From Fasciolopsis buskii (taxonomy: Eukaryota > Platyhelminthes > Trematoda > Plagiorchiida > Fasciolidae): a DNA stretch of 64,000 bases. The translations under genes and the position numbers were made by a program. The stretch covers positions 109,158 through 173,157 of the forward strand of contig LUCM01001998.1 in assembly GCA_008360955.1 (NCBI GenBank). The letters run 5' to 3'. A model generated the notes under the pieces. It searched no databases and was not told where the DNA came from. It was given only the letters and a program-made list of their open reading frames with translations. Shown piece after piece: positions 33,901-47,668 of the stretch. How positions within the stretch are numbered: the first letter of the stretch is position 1; each line of letters opens with the position of its first letter.

Positions 33901-35860
33901 AATCGCGTACAGTTAATATAGCCCAGAAAGGATGGATATAACCGTTTTCTTCAGTAAATCTTATTCATGTTCAAAATTGTCCGATTCCGTTGATTGATCT
34001 GATCTTTAAATCACATTGAAACTATTGACGTTTAACTTGTGATGCACATTAGTCATTTAATCTCCGTCCGATATGCACCAACTAGCGACTGCCTCATTCT
34101 TATTTCCGCGGCGTGGCACGATAATATGTTGCTCGGACTGAATTGGATTTCCTGTTCACGTAGCTCAGAGAATCAGACTCGCATAGTGTTTTCCTGTTCA
34201 CTTTTTTAAACTTCCATTGATGTTTTTTTTCATTAACTTAGGGAGGCCACCGGTATCTTTTCAGTTGACAGAGTGGTTAGATAAAGAAAACCAAACGTAG
34301 CAACCAAACTGGATGAAAAGGTGGAAGGGATTTTAAGAACTCCTGATTTCGTAGTTTAATCCGAGTGGTTTACTCCTTTGTCTGATGGCAGTCAAACGGA
34401 AATGAAATCGGCCATGGATCACCTTTTATCCATTGTAGACAAATTTGGAAGTCCTGTCCGGATTTCCCATCTTTTTCATGCTTCAACATATGCTGGGTAA
34501 TATGAGTGGACCGAACAGTTACCTGTGCGGTGCTTCGTTCTCATACTAAATGGTCGGCTTATCAGTTTGCCTTCATAGATTCTTATTTTAGTGATATGAA
34601 TTTTCCTGGTCGATCTCGGGATCTTGTAGATGGGCATGGTTAAATTTCTGGTGGTCTATAAGCCACCGTGTTGGGAGCCCTTATCAAACTACGGTCTTAC
34701 TGGTTGTCCATTTGTCGAAATTCATCAACTGTCCACAATAGACTCGAATCCGGAAACATTCATATGACGTGTACCAGCTTGTGACCTAAATCCCAAACTT
34801 GCTGTTAAACCACGTATAATCGCCCATAGCAATGAATATTTTGTTCTTCTTTTATGCTCTAGGTAGTTAAGCTTTGACATTTTAAAAACGGAACTGCGGC
34901 CATTAAAAGTTTATCAAGCAAGAGAATAAACAAGGTCAGATATGAATGAATAACTATAAGCAATAAGCTCTTCCATGCTCTCTGTTAGAAATTCGCGGGC
35001 TGCAGCAATTCCTTCAGCTCAGTGTGATGTGTATGCATGAATGGTATCGGTGACTTCCGTCCAAGTAACTAGTAGGTTTGTTAGCATCATCAATGTGCAT
35101 ATGAATTCAGCTGATGGAAGTTCCCATCTGTGACTCACGTTCGTACAGCCCACACTCATCTAACCTAGTTTGTTCGATAAATCACCAAAAATCGTCTCAA
35201 CGATCGCTTTGGAATGAGAAAACTTAATCGATTTCGAATTTTCCAAACTATTTCTTCTAGGAAGTGCTCACAGATCAAACTTATATTTCCTTGAAGACTT
35301 CATTCTTCTCTGTCATCTGTCTGCATCGCTTCTTCGCAGTTCCTGCAGTTTGCTAAACCCACCCTTGTAATAACCAAGTGTAGTTGACAAAGGGAAGACA
35401 GCGAAACACTATTTTCAATTTCATCACGTGAATGACACGTTTCAAATAGGTAAAAATACTCGCATGTTTGGTTGTCAATATCGCATAAAAAACAATCGTT
35501 TCAGTTCTGTCAATTAACCCTTAACTTGTGTTGCTGTTTTGCTATTTATTCACTTACGTATCATTTTGCCCTTTGGTTATATTTTCATACTTTGTTGGAG
35601 GCTGTCGCTATGTGCAGATTTTAATAGGTATGAACGCCACGGTTCGACAGTGCGCTTAAGCATTGACAGTATGTGCGCGTGGCAGTGATCCGTTTGGACT
35701 CACCGCCAGTCATAGTCTCGACGTGATCAACGATGAATCCGGTGTGATCCTTGCGTTCGATGTTTTACGAGTGGGGTAAAAGATTGCTTCAAGGAATCAT
35801 ACCTTAAATGCATTGTCTACTATCCCCGGAAATCTCTGTCACTTTCTCTCCCACTTTCTT
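31000..35860. other. Long stretch without a supported gene
   Basis: A 118-codon plus frame at 32076-32432 and an 84-codon one at 32422-32676 have no domain or splice support. At 34380-34498 a short frame (FTPLSDGSQTEMKSAMDHLL and on) has a protein-like composition and could be a fossil of a coding sequence. Otherwise nothing was recognised. Confidence 0.35.
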
Positions 35861-35862
35861 AG

Positions 35863-36023
35863 GTGAACATGGTAGATTCCATGATGGTCACGCATTAAAC
35901 TTTATTCCCGTTGCTCTGAACAATGTTCAGATAAATATTTTAAGTCCAGTCATCACCAACGTCGTAAGAGAACTAGGCTTTCGACACACCTTCCTGATGC
36001 ACGGCACTGTTTGGCCTTTGTAG
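35863..36023 (+). CDS. Candidate terminal exon, unknown protein
   Basis: A strong acceptor (CTCTCCCACTTTCTTAG) precedes the only open phase, which reads EHGRFHDGHALNFIPVALNN and ends at a TAG at 36021-36023. No domain is recognised and no upstream exon was identified. The acceptor quality is the main support. Confidence 0.25.
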
Positions 36024-36689
36024 GTGGGCCCCACTCAATTACACGGTTGGCGCCCATCAGTTTCACTCTCGCCAACTCGTCCGATGAATGTCGATAATGC
36101 AGACTGGGAAGGTGGCCTTTTCTAAGGTTATTTGCTTTTAACTAAAGCAGCCGTTCTAGTATACTCTTGCAAAGAGTTACTTCCACACGGTACCGGAAAT
36201 TGGGTTAAATTCACATGCATTTGATTAAAATTGCTTTTTTTTGTTCGCCGTGGCCCATGATTAGCGCTTTGTAATTGATTTCTTTTGCGCCGATGCTGGT
36301 AACTAGCGCTGACTGAATGTATTTTGTTGATGCCGATACTAGATGAAATTCTGAGAGTGATGATAATCCATTCAATCCTAATGAGGATGGCTGCCATAGT
36401 AACGGTGGCTCTGATGAGTCTGCAAGTCAGATTTTATCGTTGCCGAAGTGCAGTTCGTTCAAAATAAAGCACTGCCGTACAGGAAATGTCGCGTCCTTCA
36501 TCCTACACCTCCAAGCCTTGGTTATTTTCGCAAATATTTAAATCCAGAAATCCTACTTGATACTTTACACTAGAATATCCGAGTATTACATTTTAATGGA
36601 CAAGGATGAGAAACGTGAAATTAAGTCAGATCAAATTCAAATCCGACTCTGTTTGGAGCCGAAGGCTGAATTCTGGCAATCCGTCCACA

Positions 36690-39125
36690 GGTTAACAATC
36701 GTTGTTTGAAGAAATGCGAGAAAAAGGTAGCCGACCTATTGTGGATGAACCAACAACTGTTCGCGGTCAAACAGATCGGCGATGTCTCTTCTGTCCCCAA
36801 CCACATCTCTTTGCCCGCCCTACCTACACATAATGTTCTCACTGATAACACGCCCGATACTGGTGACGAATCATTGACATCTAGCCTATTAAGTAGTTTT
36901 CAGTCTTCCACCTCACCTTTTCTCAAGCCTCGTCAGCCTTCGAATCTCGGTTCTTCCAACGTGTGCACTCTAATGAAGGCTGGCTAACAAGCGTGTTTCG
37001 CTCCGGTGGTGCACTTAATTTCGATTGGTGCTTTCTGTCTCAGTGAAACACAAATTCAGGATTAGGGTAGAGTAATTCAACTGACTGCGCCAAATGTCTC
37101 GTCAAGATATTTCCTGCACACTTCAGGATACGAAGCAGCTCAAGCTGTGGGTCAACGTGGTGTAGGAATAGTCTTAATTGAGAAGGCTGAAGCAGCCCGT
37201 TTAGATTGGATCCCAGTTGACAGTCGTTTGTGTGCCTTGGGACTGCAGCAATCAGTCGGCGTCTGGGAGGATAGTGATGTTAAGCGCAGTTGATTTGTCA
37301 TCTCGGCATACTCTCCAACAGACTGCAGCACTGACATGAAAAAGACGACTCTTGTGACTAATTCATCACTCTTGTTTGGAAGAGAAAAGGGTACGGCTTT
37401 GCAACGGTAGCAGGTGATTTTAACGCACAATTTGCAAAACGGTGCATCGGAAGCCTGCTCAGCTGAGCCCCGCACCCTGCTTGCCCAGACAACAGATAAT
37501 AAAAAAGGCTTGTCCAAATGTACGAACAATCATTTATTCCTGCCAAGCACGAATTTCGACAATTCGCGTCCAAAAGGCACATGGCGTTCTTACCCGAAAG
37601 GCCATCATCATCGATTGATACCAGTTCACAAGAGTAGCATTCGCGAACAACAGGCCAGATTTCGCCCAGGTCCAGGATGCATTGACCAGATATTCACTCT
37701 TCGGCAGTTACTGGAAACTCACCACACGCACAGCTGTCCTACGATCGCAGTCTTCCTCGACTTGAAAGTTGCGTTCGAATCAATGGATCAAACAGTGCTA
37801 TTTGGTGCCTTCCACCGGAGTAATATGTCAGCGAAGTTCGTGAACCTGTTGCAAGCATTGTACTCGCATACCTACGGTCGCGTGAGAATACACGGCGAAC
37901 CATAAACTTCATTCGAAATGACTAGCCGTATTCGACAAGAGACCTCACCTCTCCATCTTTGTTTGACTTCGTCATGGGCGTGATCACGGAGGATGCCTTA
38001 GGACCTCTTCAGGGCGTGTGTCGAACTGGGAAGTGGTGGGAAGCCGTGTGACCCCATACAGAAGATATCGTGTGCCTGTTCGAATCTTCGGACCCGCGCA
38101 GCGTGCACCAGACAGACACGCAGGAGCTGTAGCTCCAGTCGGGATGTCACACCTTCAAAATGTAAAGTGCTGTTACAACACTGGACGACAGCAGTCCCGA
38201 ACGTGATACTGGATGGAGAGGAACTAACGATTGTGGACTGTTCCAGTGATCTCGGCTGTTGATTGACGAAGGATAGTAGCACGGTAGCAGAGGTGGGAAG
38301 GCATACATCCAAGGCTCGATCGGCATACGCTCGACTGAAGCACTTGTAGGGCCGGTCTGAAATTTCACTGAAGTTGACTGGCCATGTACTCTGCCGCAGT
38401 GAGTTCAGTTTTGTTGTACGGTTGCGAGACATGGAATATGCGTGTGGGAGATCTTTGTCACTTTAAGGTTTTCGACCACCTGTGTCTACGTAGTATCGAT
38501 AGGATTGGATGGAGTAACCGAGTGGTTATTGTAAGAGTTAGGGACCTAGTATAAGGTGCCAGTTCTGAGAACACCTCATTTCAGTGCATGAAGCTTAGTA
38601 GACTGCCTTAGCTTGGTCACATGTTGCGTATGACAAACAATCGTCTACCATACCGTGCTCTATTTTCCGTTCCCCCCACGGAGTGGAAGAAGCCGCGTAG
38701 GGGTCAGCAGATGATGTAGCGACGTGGAATGAAGAAATGTACAGCGAACTTAGGTAAAGTAGGTGTTCCACGTCTTCGTGATTAGGGTCCGAAAGATCGG
38801 GCAACTAGATGGCTGGAGACACCGAAGGATATGGCAACTAGCCGTGAACAGTGGTGATCCTGTTGTCATTTTCGAACCAGCACGACTGAAAATTTGTGCC
38901 TCTCCAGTAAGACTGTATTTCGTGTGTTGACTACTGCGGTATTCTTTTATTTTCCTGCCAGTGTAAGTCCACTCCCTGTTTCCCTTGCATATTCACTATT
39001 GTCATAGGAACATGCAGCTGTGGAAAAAAGGCAGCGGCCAGTGAGGATTACCTGGCTGTTTAACGCTGAATGCTGCTGTTACTGTTGTTGCTTCTGCTCC
39101 TGCTGATGATGATGATGATTAAGTT
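36690..39125 (+). mobile_element. RTE-type retrotransposon, nearly complete but dead
   Basis: Plus strand. A serine-rich N-terminal region (36706-36950) leads into the endonuclease start (SNVCTLMKAG*QACFA, CLSETQIQD at about 37030-37065). The GVGIVLIEKAEAARLDWIPV block lies at about 37160-37220, and a GDFNA motif at 37413-37427 is followed by a frame change. RT blocks QARFRPGPGCIDQIFTLRQL and AVFLDLKVAFESMDQTVLF lie at 37650-37810, then FVNLLQALYSHTYGRVR. The C-terminal LGHMLRM-like and RALFSVPPTEWKKPRRGQQ-like blocks follow at about 38610-38720. The 3' UTR ends in a GATGATGATGATGATT tail near 39105-39121. Stops and frameshifts are present. Confidence 0.8.
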
Positions 39126-39139
39126 AGTGTCATTTCGAT

Positions 39140-39252
39140 AGGAAGGTTCCGATTTGGAATCGTCGCACCACCGGTCAACCTGTCCGGTTCCAGCTCCTGC
39201 TGACCACAGTTGGCTTCCTGAAAATGAAGTGCACCGTAGATCCATTAATAGA
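39140..39252 (+). mobile_element. SINE family 1, head-truncated
   Basis: Begins close to the GAT tail of the RTE copy. It contains CGCACCACCGGTCAACCTGT, CCTGCTGACCACAGTTGGC and a tail AAGTGCACCGTAGATCC with ATTAATAG. Confidence 0.65.
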
Positions 39253-39259
39253 AAAACTA

Positions 39260-42200
39260 AAGAGTTAAAAAATGTAGAAATCGAGCGTTTGATAACTTAT
39301 GTACTGGAAACAAGTAATGAGGAAAACATTAAAATGAAGCGGACGTCTTGCTGTTAGCTTGACAACTTGTTGAAACTATTGGTCCTGACAACACTGGTAT
39401 GAACCAAAATTATATGTGGAATGTGAGGTTAATGGAGGATAGATAGACCGAGATTTGAATAAGCAGTCGAAGAGCGGAAGAAGGGGCATTCTAGAAAATC
39501 TGTACAAATGGGACCAATAAACACTTACTGTGGCCAAAACGACAACCCTGTGCACCCGTTGTTATTCTTACCACGTTGCCAAGGTGCCGGATTTTTATTA
39601 GAAATTTGATTATTCATTGCAAAGTGCAGTCACTTAGCTGCTGTTGATCATTCAATGCTAAATACGTAGGGACCTGAGATGATGTCCTTCGTTTTGTAGA
39701 TTGCTTACACGACCACTTGGTTAACTCTTGTGGGACACATCAAACCTGCGAGAAGCCTGTTCCAGTTTCGCATTACTTTTAAGCTCCAGACAAGGCTCAA
39801 CAAGTTGAGTACGCTGGCCAGTTTGTTCATTCATGAAATCTGTCTTTAGATGTCCTGGAATAATTGTTTTACATGGTTTAGCCATCTAAGCACCAAGCTG
39901 GGCGATTATAAAACTTCTAAAACCGTTTACTCACACTACAAAACGCATCATTGTTCTTGGTTTGTAGGGCCAGTCTTGATTTACTGGCGTTTGTTGTTGG
40001 CTTCGATGGTTGGTTCTAGACTGCGACCTTCTAAGAGCCTGCAGCATGATTCACTTGCCTTTTGTGGTAGCAACACCTCACCTATTGTCGTACATTGTTC
40101 CTGCATAACCCGTTGTGATATCCCGACTATAACCTCTGGGTTTAGTAAATCTGACCTAATGAGTTCATTTCATCGAGTGGTTGTCTTCGACATGTTTCAA
40201 ATGCCTGTTTCTATTTGTTCCAACCAAAATTCCGTCTATTGCTTGTTGGTTGACCCTGGTCAAAGGAATCTAGTCCTATAGGTGGGATCGCATTTTGGGA
40301 AATCTGGTGCAAATGTTTCTACCAAACAGCTGCTCACTTTACGTTATGAGTGGAAGCTGGATTTCGTTGAATAATAGAAGGATTGCACAATTTCTTGGTA
40401 ATATTTCCTCCATCTCAATAGATTTCAGGCGGTGCATTGCATTAACTGACTAGCCCCAGACCCCTCCACACAGGAAAGCGTTCAATCAACAATCTTCCCA
40501 ATTCTGTTCTATGTTGATCAGACCTTCGGCACTCCGTACACCAAGTCGTTTCGAACAGTTACTACATTCCGTCTCTCATTATTAAAAAGCTCTTTGAACA
40601 TTCATATCAACAATGCCTCGAATGGAGTAATTCTTGTGGAAGGGAACGAGACACAATCGGTCAGTCAAGTCGAAGCATCAATCGTCCACGCACCACACAC
40701 TCGCACACACACACACACACAAGTGCACGTCTCAGCATTTTGATAGGCAAGTGGATATACAGTGTTGATTTTTCTAAATTGAATAATATTGCTCTTTTGC
40801 GTAAATTCTGACTGAGCAATATATCGGCTGAAAGCAAAGTAAATCGGAGGAGGTTTCACTCAAAATCCCCGCAAACAAGCTGAATATAGCATTCGTCAAC
40901 GACATAGCAGTTACAGCTTGATCATGCAATAAAGCTTGTCTGTTACAAGAAGAGTTCATTTTGTTCGAGTAAAATTACCATTTCAACAACTACGCGACAG
41001 TCTCATCTGCAGGGAATTCACAGGGGAAGCATGAATGTTCTCCATTTAACGTTGTATGTCCGCACGTGTTTTGGACAAATATGTTTTAGAACATAAGTTC
41101 TAGTAGTTTCTAAGGTGAACCAAGAGACTAGAGATTAAAAGTCCACGGTTCTTTGAAGTAACTGAAGTTAAACTCCAAATAATTGTGAACAGGCATCTAC
41201 AGAGGATTGCTGAGAATGAAATGTCCAGTAGATTCCAAGACATGCAAATAGATTGACCACTTTTGTTCGGGAATGAAAGTAAATGAATCGAATTAATTCC
41301 ACTCAACTCGTTTGCTTAAAAGCCTATTTAGCTCTCTCTTTCTCCCTGAGTAACGGTGGCCGTGACCATATATGATTAGGGTATCAATCTTCCCTGAAAT
41401 ACACATAATGGGAATATCAAGTGACGCGTGTGAACTGCCAGACGGTCAGACGATTAGCTTTCTCAGATGAAATTCGGTCATATCAAACAGGCTAGGAATT
41501 TGTTCAGATTTCAAGATGACCGGATGGTAAGTTGTACCAACTAGTTCGAAATGACCGTACCTCAGACTGGCCGATGACAGTCGAGGTGCCTAATGGATAT
41601 GCCACTGTAGTAAAATCCACTTGATCAAAGCACGGTCAATACAAGACAGTTTTTTTTATGCGGTTAGTCGTGTAGTTTCAAGGCAGTATTCTGTGCGAGA
41701 TGATGGTGAAGGATGTTGTTGGATAGTTATCTGTATATATCTCTTGCACCGACATTCATTAGCATTACAAGTTGGCTGCGTGTAAGAACTCTCATCACAT
41801 ATACATCTACAGTACAGTTTTGACATTGATGTCAGGCACCATCACACTGCATTGAGAAATTGTCAAATGAAGCCGGAAATCGTCATTTTGGTTTGGTTTA
41901 AGAACCGCTTGTTATCGTCAGTTTTTGTTGCATCCCTATAACAATTGCGCATGAATACATGCTATACTGGCCTGTATCAACATGAATTCCTCAGAACCAT
42001 CTATCCATTTCGCTGTCATTCGTCTGGGAAGACTGCTGTAGAGTATTGCTGCTTCCGAGAATTATGTGCTTCTGCGGTGTTGCTATTACAACCCATGCTG
42101 ATTCCTCACTAGGTACTGAATCAGCAACTGCAGTTGTACGTTCTATGCATAAACTAACTTTTCGCTCACTTGTAATAGTTTGGATAACGGACACATCATC

Positions 42201-42430
42201 ACTACCGTTCTACTTTGAACAACAGGGCCTGCCCCCACTGACTGCTCTCTTCCCAACGGAGTTGCGCTTTCCAATGGAAAGAACGAATGGGAAAGGTGGT
42301 CAGGGAATGGACATCAAAATTTAGTAAAAGAAAAACAGCTTTAGCAGTCAGTGCACAGAATGCAATCCAAGCGCACTTTTTCAACTTATTGTGACATGGT
42401 GGAAAGTATTGCAACGATCACAATTGTTTA
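39260..42430. other. Long stretch without a supported gene
   Basis: The longest frame is plus-strand 39850-40281 (143 codons, MSWNNCFTWFSHLSTK and on). It matches no family I know, and frames of this length are expected a few times by chance in this window. An opposite-strand reading of the same DNA also looks protein-like, so an old degraded element is possible. A 92-codon frame at 42046-42324 is also unassigned. Confidence 0.35.
40703..40721. repeat. CA microsatellite
   Basis: A short CA/AC run following an imperfect CACACACTCGCACAC stretch. Confidence 0.8.
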
Positions 42431-42439
42431 GAAATAGCC

Positions 42440-45130
42440 GACGCACTCCCCAGTATCTCCAGCCGACTCAGCGGCGGATATTTCGGACTTTAATCAGAGA
42501 TAAGTATGGTAACCATTTGAGCTAAGGTCACCTTGCATTCCTTCATCCAAAGATGCCACGGTGTGCTTTGACCCCCACATGCCTTCCGCCACTTCGTACG
42601 GGGGAGGGAAGATAAGGCACGATATGGGAAAGAGAAATTCGCCACAAAAACTACGTGACCCAACCATCAAAGCCAACTGAGCTGAATGCACTATGATAGA
42701 GTACTCCCTGAACCAAAACTCAATACTCGATTCCTAACCTCAGCATTGTTCTCATGATCATTCCATCCAATCCAAGCGATAATATGCAAAAAGATGAGAA
42801 AACCCTCCAGGTGGCAAACATCTCCAGCATTCAAACTACACGGCTCGCAGCCAAACGAAAAATTGAGCACACTGCGGTGCAGTACACAAAACAAATTGCG
42901 CAGATTATCGAGTCGGAACCACGAATGCTTCAGTCCAGTGTATACCGCCCGAGCCTTAGACACACGTGCCCACCTTTACTACCGTACTGCCATCCTTAGT
43001 CAGGAAGCTGCCGAGGCAACCAAAATGGTCTACGGTTGTTAGCTGCTTCCCGACGTGTATGCAGCTCGACGTCCAGTCTTGTAATAGTATTTGACACTGA
43101 GATTCCATTGCACATGCTACGGTCCTCGAGAGTCTGCCTAGTGCACGTTGGACATGCATGCTCTGCAGATTCGATGAACTTCACAAAGTCGTTTGTGTGA
43201 TCTAGATCATACAGTTTCTCCCCATTCGCTGGTTCGATGAGTAAATTCTCCAGATCTCCAGAAGCATCCCCCATTATCTCGTCGACGACGAAGCTGAACA
43301 AGAGCAAAATAGAACACGTCGATCAATGTTGGTCGTTTCGATTAAAATACATAGTCCACTATATACCCTTACACGTCTTTATGTGTGCATGTACAAACGT
43401 CGCAGAAGATTCACAGCTTTTCAGACATACCCTTCAGGTGAGAAGCACTGAATAGTATTATTCAGTCAACTGAGCCGAAGGCATCTTTCAGATCGAGAAA
43501 AATCATGGTTGTGGGGTGACGGTGAAGGTGTGGCACATTTCAAGTATCTGGTGAAGGGTGAAATTCTCGTCGATGCAACCTCCGCCTGGACGAAATCTGG
43601 TATGCTGTTCGCGGACGTTACTCTCGGAAATCGATGTCTTAAGGTGGTGTATCGTCGAGGGTAATACGTTGATGGTTGTCGAAATTTAACTGGTCCTATG
43701 ATAACTGCTACAGTCACTATGTGCTCTCTTTTTGAAGATGAGTACAGTCAGTGGCTCGGTCTAGGATAGCGGAATACGCTTCTCGTTGCAGATGTCACGG
43801 ATCAGAGGGGAGCTTGGGCGTGGGTTGGTGAGATTTTGCTAACGAGTCTCCACCCAGTTGGTAACGAACTAGAGGGAGTTCGTCTGGTCCGGCCGGCGTT
43901 TTTTGCCCCAGCGTTCGTATGTTCAGCTCTTCTTCCGACTCTCCTGAGGATGAAATGACACCTTCCAAGGGTTCACAGTTGTTTATGTCAAAGTAACTAC
44001 ATTGGCATGCAGGCAGATAAGCTGCTCGTTGAATTATTCAGCTCAGCGTTTGAGTCTTTGCTGTCTGCCAAGTATAAATTCTCTATTTCTATCGTGGGTG
44101 GTTTTACTAACCGGCATTCGCTTTCCGCTTCTGTCGTGTGCAAATTGGCAGTGTTTGACCGTAACCCGATTCAGCTCCTAATTCCACTTCCTCGACTATT
44201 TTGACCCACCAGTTTTCATGGTCCTTACTAGGACACATGATCCATTGACCTTGTAGATGGCATCTTATATTCTTCGCCTCATCACATTTCGGAACAGGAT
44301 GTCCTTCTTCGATTAGACTTAGCAACCCCCGAGTGATGGACAGAGGATTTAGGATGGTAAGCAAAGTCTGCTTCCCAGTGCATCGCCAGTTGTATTTGAT
44401 TACAATGTTCGTCTACATCATCGTCTGTCTGTTCTTTCATCTCTCCTGATAATTTCTATTCATAAATGCTGCAATAATCAAGGCCAGACAGACGTTGCAC
44501 AGCTAACCGAATTTGCGGTTTGCATCGGTGACCTTTGAAGTGCAGCTAAAATTGCATTCAAGCTAGTGCATGGCCCGACTCTGCGTATGTGGAACACTAC
44601 CACCTACAATTTTAGACAGAACTGCACCAGCGGTAACTTACAGCAATATGATCGACTTGACTCAGAGTACCGGTTGCACTGGAACGCCATGCTGCTGTGA
44701 GATACAAACTGTATTGGAAACTTGTACTAGATAAAAATAACCTGTTGCTCGTACGAAACTGGAGAGGCCCCCCCGCGTTATCTGTACGCTGAATGGGTAA
44801 GGAACAAATTCCACGTGAGTAAGCTTCTGATGCGCTGTTTCGCAGCTCGTGTGGTAAAATCACCAGCTAGTTCTACAATGTCTGAACCTTTGCTCCCGTG
44901 GACAAGAGTGGCGAGTTCTTCACAAGAATCCTTCTCTTTCGTACCTATACTGCTTTCTGATAGAGCATATATCGAGATGACAAACATGTTGTGCCTAACA
45001 TAGCCACCCTGTCGAATACTATGGTCCCTGGAGTTTTATGGCACACAAACCGCTATTAATCAAGACCCTGTCGAAAATAGCTGCTCCATCCTCGTCAACC
45101 AGAACTATTTTTACAGTACTTTGATGAGAT
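42440..45130 (-). mobile_element. RTE-type retrotransposon with endonuclease and RT, dead
   Basis: On the minus strand from high to low there is a VDEDGAAIFDRVLINSGLCA block (about 45110-45050) and the endonuclease VISIYALSESS ... SDIVELAGDF (44987-44860, with GDFN changed to GDFT). A RTDNAGGPLQ and QVDHIAVSYRW block follows (about 44790-44630), then a linker. The RT start is weak. The FVVDEIMGDASG block lies at 43300-43240, with the catalytic box decayed to DLDHTNDFVKF. LTTVDHFGCLGSFLTKDG lies at about 43050-43000, and the C-terminal GLKHSW and SVLNFSFGCEP blocks at 42950-42840. The RTE 3' region continues to about 42440. Its RT half has a near-twin at 16340-17470. Confidence 0.75.
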
Positions 45131-45599
45131 AGTGGGCTCGGCTAGTTGAACCGCATTGTTCGAATCTCGAATCCGCGATAAACTGATGCAATGAACATGT
45201 ATTTTAGTGAGTTCCTTACGAGTACTAGATACATGTGTTGACCGGTTTGCGTGAGTAAGCATTTTTGAAGGAGCCGAGATTCAGAGAATAAGGATGTTCG
45301 AGAATGTGCGAGCTAAGAGAATAAAGATCATTTACGTCGTCATTGGCCAAAATACCGATGCAAGTAGGGAGTATGTTATTGGTGGAAGCATTAGGTGTAG
45401 TCAACTGGTTAAGTTGGAGAAGGTAAGAGACAGAAGACAAGTTTAATAGAAGAGATGCAACTCTGAACAGCAGCATTTTTATCACTACCCATCCCGTTTA
45501 ATCCAATGGGCGGCGCATTCCTCATCGGCTTGTGCGACGAGCGATGCAGTATGGAATTATTCGTGAGCGTTTAATAATGGGAAATAGTTAATGATGATT

Positions 45600-45965
45600 G
45601 TAGGAGAGTCTAGCCGCTAATTAGGAGTACGGTTACAGTTCTCACCCAAAACAGTGGATTCTATCACGAACCTGACTACAAGGCGGCAGAGAGTGGCTGA
45701 ATAGAAGCCCATCCACTTAGATCAATTATTCTTCTGCTCCAGTTCGCCAAAAGATGTCAGTTCAGGTCAAACCCAGTGTGGAATACCAGGAGATTACATC
45801 GTCGGGCTTCTACCCACTTGCCTTCCAGGAATGGCTGAATCTTTGGCTTGAGATAAGCCATTCCGTATAACTTGTTCGGTCAAGGAGGCAAGCAAGCCGC
45901 CAGAGCATGTCAAGATTCAGTCTCAGTTTGACAGAAGCACAGCAGCTGACAAGCGTTTAACACGC
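45600..45965. repeat. Unclassified repeat, copy B
   Basis: Diverged partner of 15945-16330, in the same order and orientation. As in the other copy it lies near the 5' side of a minus-strand RTE copy. Confidence 0.55.
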
Positions 45966-47360
45966 TGCACAAACCAACGGGCATCTTAAATGACTGGCCA
46001 ACTGACCTACGGCTTTCAGAACGGCACGTTGCGTAAAGGAAATACAAGCCAGTTTTCCTTGTAAATGCGGACTTCATCCGTGATCCCTACTGCCCATGTT
46101 AAGACCGACTATTTAGGTCAAACGTCGTCTTTGCTTTTCCCCGAAATTTTGAATGTGTTTGGCTGGTTTCTACTTCAGTGTAATGCTTTGTAAAGCTATA
46201 TTTAAATAGCGTAGGCTAACAACTTAATTGCTCCCGTAGTTTGCAGTCTGGGCAACTTGAATCTGTAATTCGTGGTTTGCAAAATCCGTCCAATGACGAA
46301 ACGGAATAACAGGCAATATATATTTTTTTAGCTTAAACTTAGTGCATTCCAGTTCCAGTTCCAAAATAAAGGCGCTTTAATGAGGAGAGTTTGGGAAGCT
46401 TGATACACAGAGCATATGTCGAATAAAACAAATGAGCAAGCCATCCTCGTTAGGGTTGCCGGTCCCAAACGGACAAATCATGAGTAATTCATTTTGGAAG
46501 GTAGTTAATGGTGAATATCAATAAAGCATGGCCTATGAGCCACGATTCTTTTGTCTGAGAGAGTTCGTGCAATGGCACTTACGCTTTTTAAAAAAACGTT
46601 GGTAAAACTTTAAATACTGAAACCGCCTGAGGAGGCTGGAGGAACATATTTTCGAAGCCAAGGCTATACAAAAGATAAGGTTGTATTAACCAAAGCGATT
46701 CAGTTTGTCAGTTCGATGTAATGGTAATTCCTACAGTTCGACTGCCATTTTTCCGAAAGCATCATATTTCGACGGATCAAAATAAGCTTCCATGGATCAG
46801 TCCAGTCTAACTTTCACTTATAGCTCAATGCTTAGGGCTAGCAGTTCGATCTTGAAGGCGCAAATCCCGATCGAAAAAAGGACTTATTCACTTCATTGGT
46901 AAAAATCATTCTGCAAAGTATCCGCCTGTTTAGTAGTTAATTTCTGAACCAGGCTAACGGAGCAATACTCAACTGCACTGGAACAGTTTACTACCAAATA
47001 AACACTAGCTTGTTAAACAAAATTTTGGAAAATCTCTGCAAATGACTGTTCACATCAAATATCTTGAATAACAGAACAGTAAACAAATGTTTGATATATG
47101 CTTTTGCTTTATTGGACCAACCTATGACCGGAATTCTAGTCACATGAGTGAACAGTGTTGACGAAATTTGATTGGCACGATCAACGTGCTCTTCTGTGTT
47201 TGTGAATACCTTGAGGCTAAGCCAAAAACCGGCAATCAACAGCTTAAATGAGACCCCAAGTTAATCTTATGAAGCAAGTGAATTCGTGACATTTTTCTGT
47301 ATCGTTTGACAACAAAGGTAAAAAAAATGAGTTTACCATCTCTGAAAGACAATTGCGAAA
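45966..47360. other. No gene firmly recognised
   Basis: A 20-codon phase-0 frame after a TAGTTTGCAG acceptor at 46247-46309 ends in TAA, and an AATAAA lies at 46365-46370. This could be the last exon of a plus-strand gene but is too short to claim. Nothing else was recognised. Confidence 0.3.
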
Positions 47361-47362
47361 CT

Positions 47363-47372
47363 CTCTCTCTCC

Positions 47373-47444
<72 letters not shown>
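47363..47444. repeat. Compound CT/TA microsatellite
   Basis: A CT-rich run passes into interrupted TA repeats with ACA steps. Confidence 0.9.
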
Positions 47445-47668
47445 GGTTGCTTACTGTTTCCAACTTACTTAGCTTTAAAGTAAAAACTAGAACTCAACAA
47501 CATTCCATTTTTCTCTAAACTTTGGCCAATTTCGATTAGTAATGATTATATAATAATAATAGTCTTAAAACTGATGCCAGTCTGTATTACTTCAATGAGA
47601 ATAAATTCAGCTTATTTGGTTTTCTTTGTGGTATCTGGCAAAGATAACTATCCTTTTCTTTCTCGAAG

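Noticed and set aside
36706..36987. A serine-rich plus-strand frame that at first looked like a terminal host exon after a GTCCACAG acceptor
   Set aside because: The end of the frame (SNVCTLMKAG) and the sequence after it read as the start of an RTE endonuclease, so it belongs to the retrotransposon.
39850..40281. 143-codon plus-strand frame
   Set aside because: No recognisable domain or splice signals; by a rough estimate from base composition a few frames of this length are expected by chance in 64 kb, and the opposite strand is equally plausible.
46247..46309. A 20-codon exon-like frame followed by AATAAA
   Set aside because: Too short to separate from chance although acceptor, stop and poly(A) signal are in a sensible order.
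40703..47444. Simple-sequence runs considered as possible CRISPR or satellite arrays
   Set aside because: They are plain dinucleotide microsatellites; no spaced direct repeats or higher-order satellite units are visible anywhere in the window.
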